Made by a program: the position numbers and the translations under genes. Positions 63,834-64,000 of a DNA stretch of 64,000 nucleotides are shown here, one piece after another. The notes beneath the pieces were generated by a model, which saw nothing but the letters and a program-made list of their open reading frames with translations, ran no database searches and was not told where the DNA came from. Source of the stretch: Micromonospora inositola (GTDB taxonomy: Bacteria > Actinomycetota > Actinomycetes > Mycobacteriales > Micromonosporaceae); contig NZ_LT607754.1 in the NCBI RefSeq assembly GCF_900090285.1, positions 3,250,001-3,314,000 on the forward strand, written 5' to 3'. Position 1 is the stretch's first letter. Each line of letters begins with the position of its first letter.

Positions 63834-64000
63834 TCAGGCCGAGAACGAGGCGACGCGCTTGGCGATCGCCGACTTCCGGTTCGCCGCCTGGTTGCCGTGG
63901 ATGACGCCCTTGCTGGCGGCCTTGTCCAGCTTGCGGGCGGCGTCACGCATGAGGGCGGTGGCCTTCTCGGCGTCACCGGCCTCCGCAGCCTCGTTGAACT
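63834..64000 (-). CDS. rpsT: 30S ribosomal protein S20, C-terminal part (start outside window)
   Basis: About 55 residues are visible. Read on the reverse strand the text is [40 protein letters not shown] and [14 protein letters not shown] with a [18 protein letters not shown] is diagnostic of bS20. The N-terminal third lies beyond the window edge. The position next to holA matches mycobacteria. Confidence 0.96.
   Translation of the reverse strand, partial: FNEAAEAGDAEKATALMRDAARKLDKAASKGVIHGNQAANRKSAIAKRVASFSA

Overview
The window is high-GC actinobacterial DNA, most likely from Micromonospora or a close relative. This rests on codon use, frequent GTG starts, the actinobacterial insertion in the 23S rRNA, a translational ileS T-box, a DUF397 gene, and a nadD-rsfS-gpgP-degV-comEA-comEC-holA-rpsT order that follows the Mycobacterium tuberculosis order with gaps. 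Genus is an inference from sequence style; no search was run.

Layout. 1-2331: 3' two thirds of a 23S rRNA, a 5S rRNA and the operon terminator. 2413-9467: a secreted or membrane-anchored protein, then valS-folC-DUF4233 with overlapping stops and starts, a membrane-VOC fusion and ndk. 9517-14732: an ECF41-type sigma factor with its partner carboxymuconolactone decarboxylase, an ABC-2 exporter (two permeases, one ATPase) and an ArsR-like regulator. 14785-25125: T-box and ileS, plsC, an FeS photolyase-like gene, a paralogue of the 2413 gene, and the radical SAM / DUF2344 pair. 25258-31194: RNase E/G, a lipoprotein, rplU-rpmA and obg. 31265-42769: accessory and envelope genes, including a holin-like/DUF3618 membrane-anchor operon, a glycosyltransferase, HPP protein with a molybdopterin oxidoreductase lacking its usual FeS cysteines, a CYP152-like peroxygenase and an orphan DUF397. 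42837-49778: pepN, nadD, rsfS, gpgP, degV, a decayed SDR gene and comEA.

The most notable region is 50643-60456. Here comEC is cut in two by a 9.8 kb element that enters at a shared TGAC and begins with a large serine integrase. The integrase GTG overlaps the stop codon now closing the 5' comEC piece, so it sits as the next gene of the comEA-comEC operon. The element also carries an AlpA-like helix-turn-helix protein, a TerS-like protein, a PrimPol-helicase replication protein, a likely HEPN nuclease, several small unknowns, a 65-bp iteron array set inside a GGACA repeat field, and a duplicated terminator cassette. No capsid, portal, large terminase, tail, lysis or conjugation gene is visible. 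This fits a phage satellite of the PICI type or a minimal integrative replicon, and exact excision would restore an 825-residue ComEC.

After the element come the 3' half of comEC, holA, a small membrane protein and the 3' part of rpsT on the reverse strand, which runs off the window. Family names were assigned by reading motifs only.
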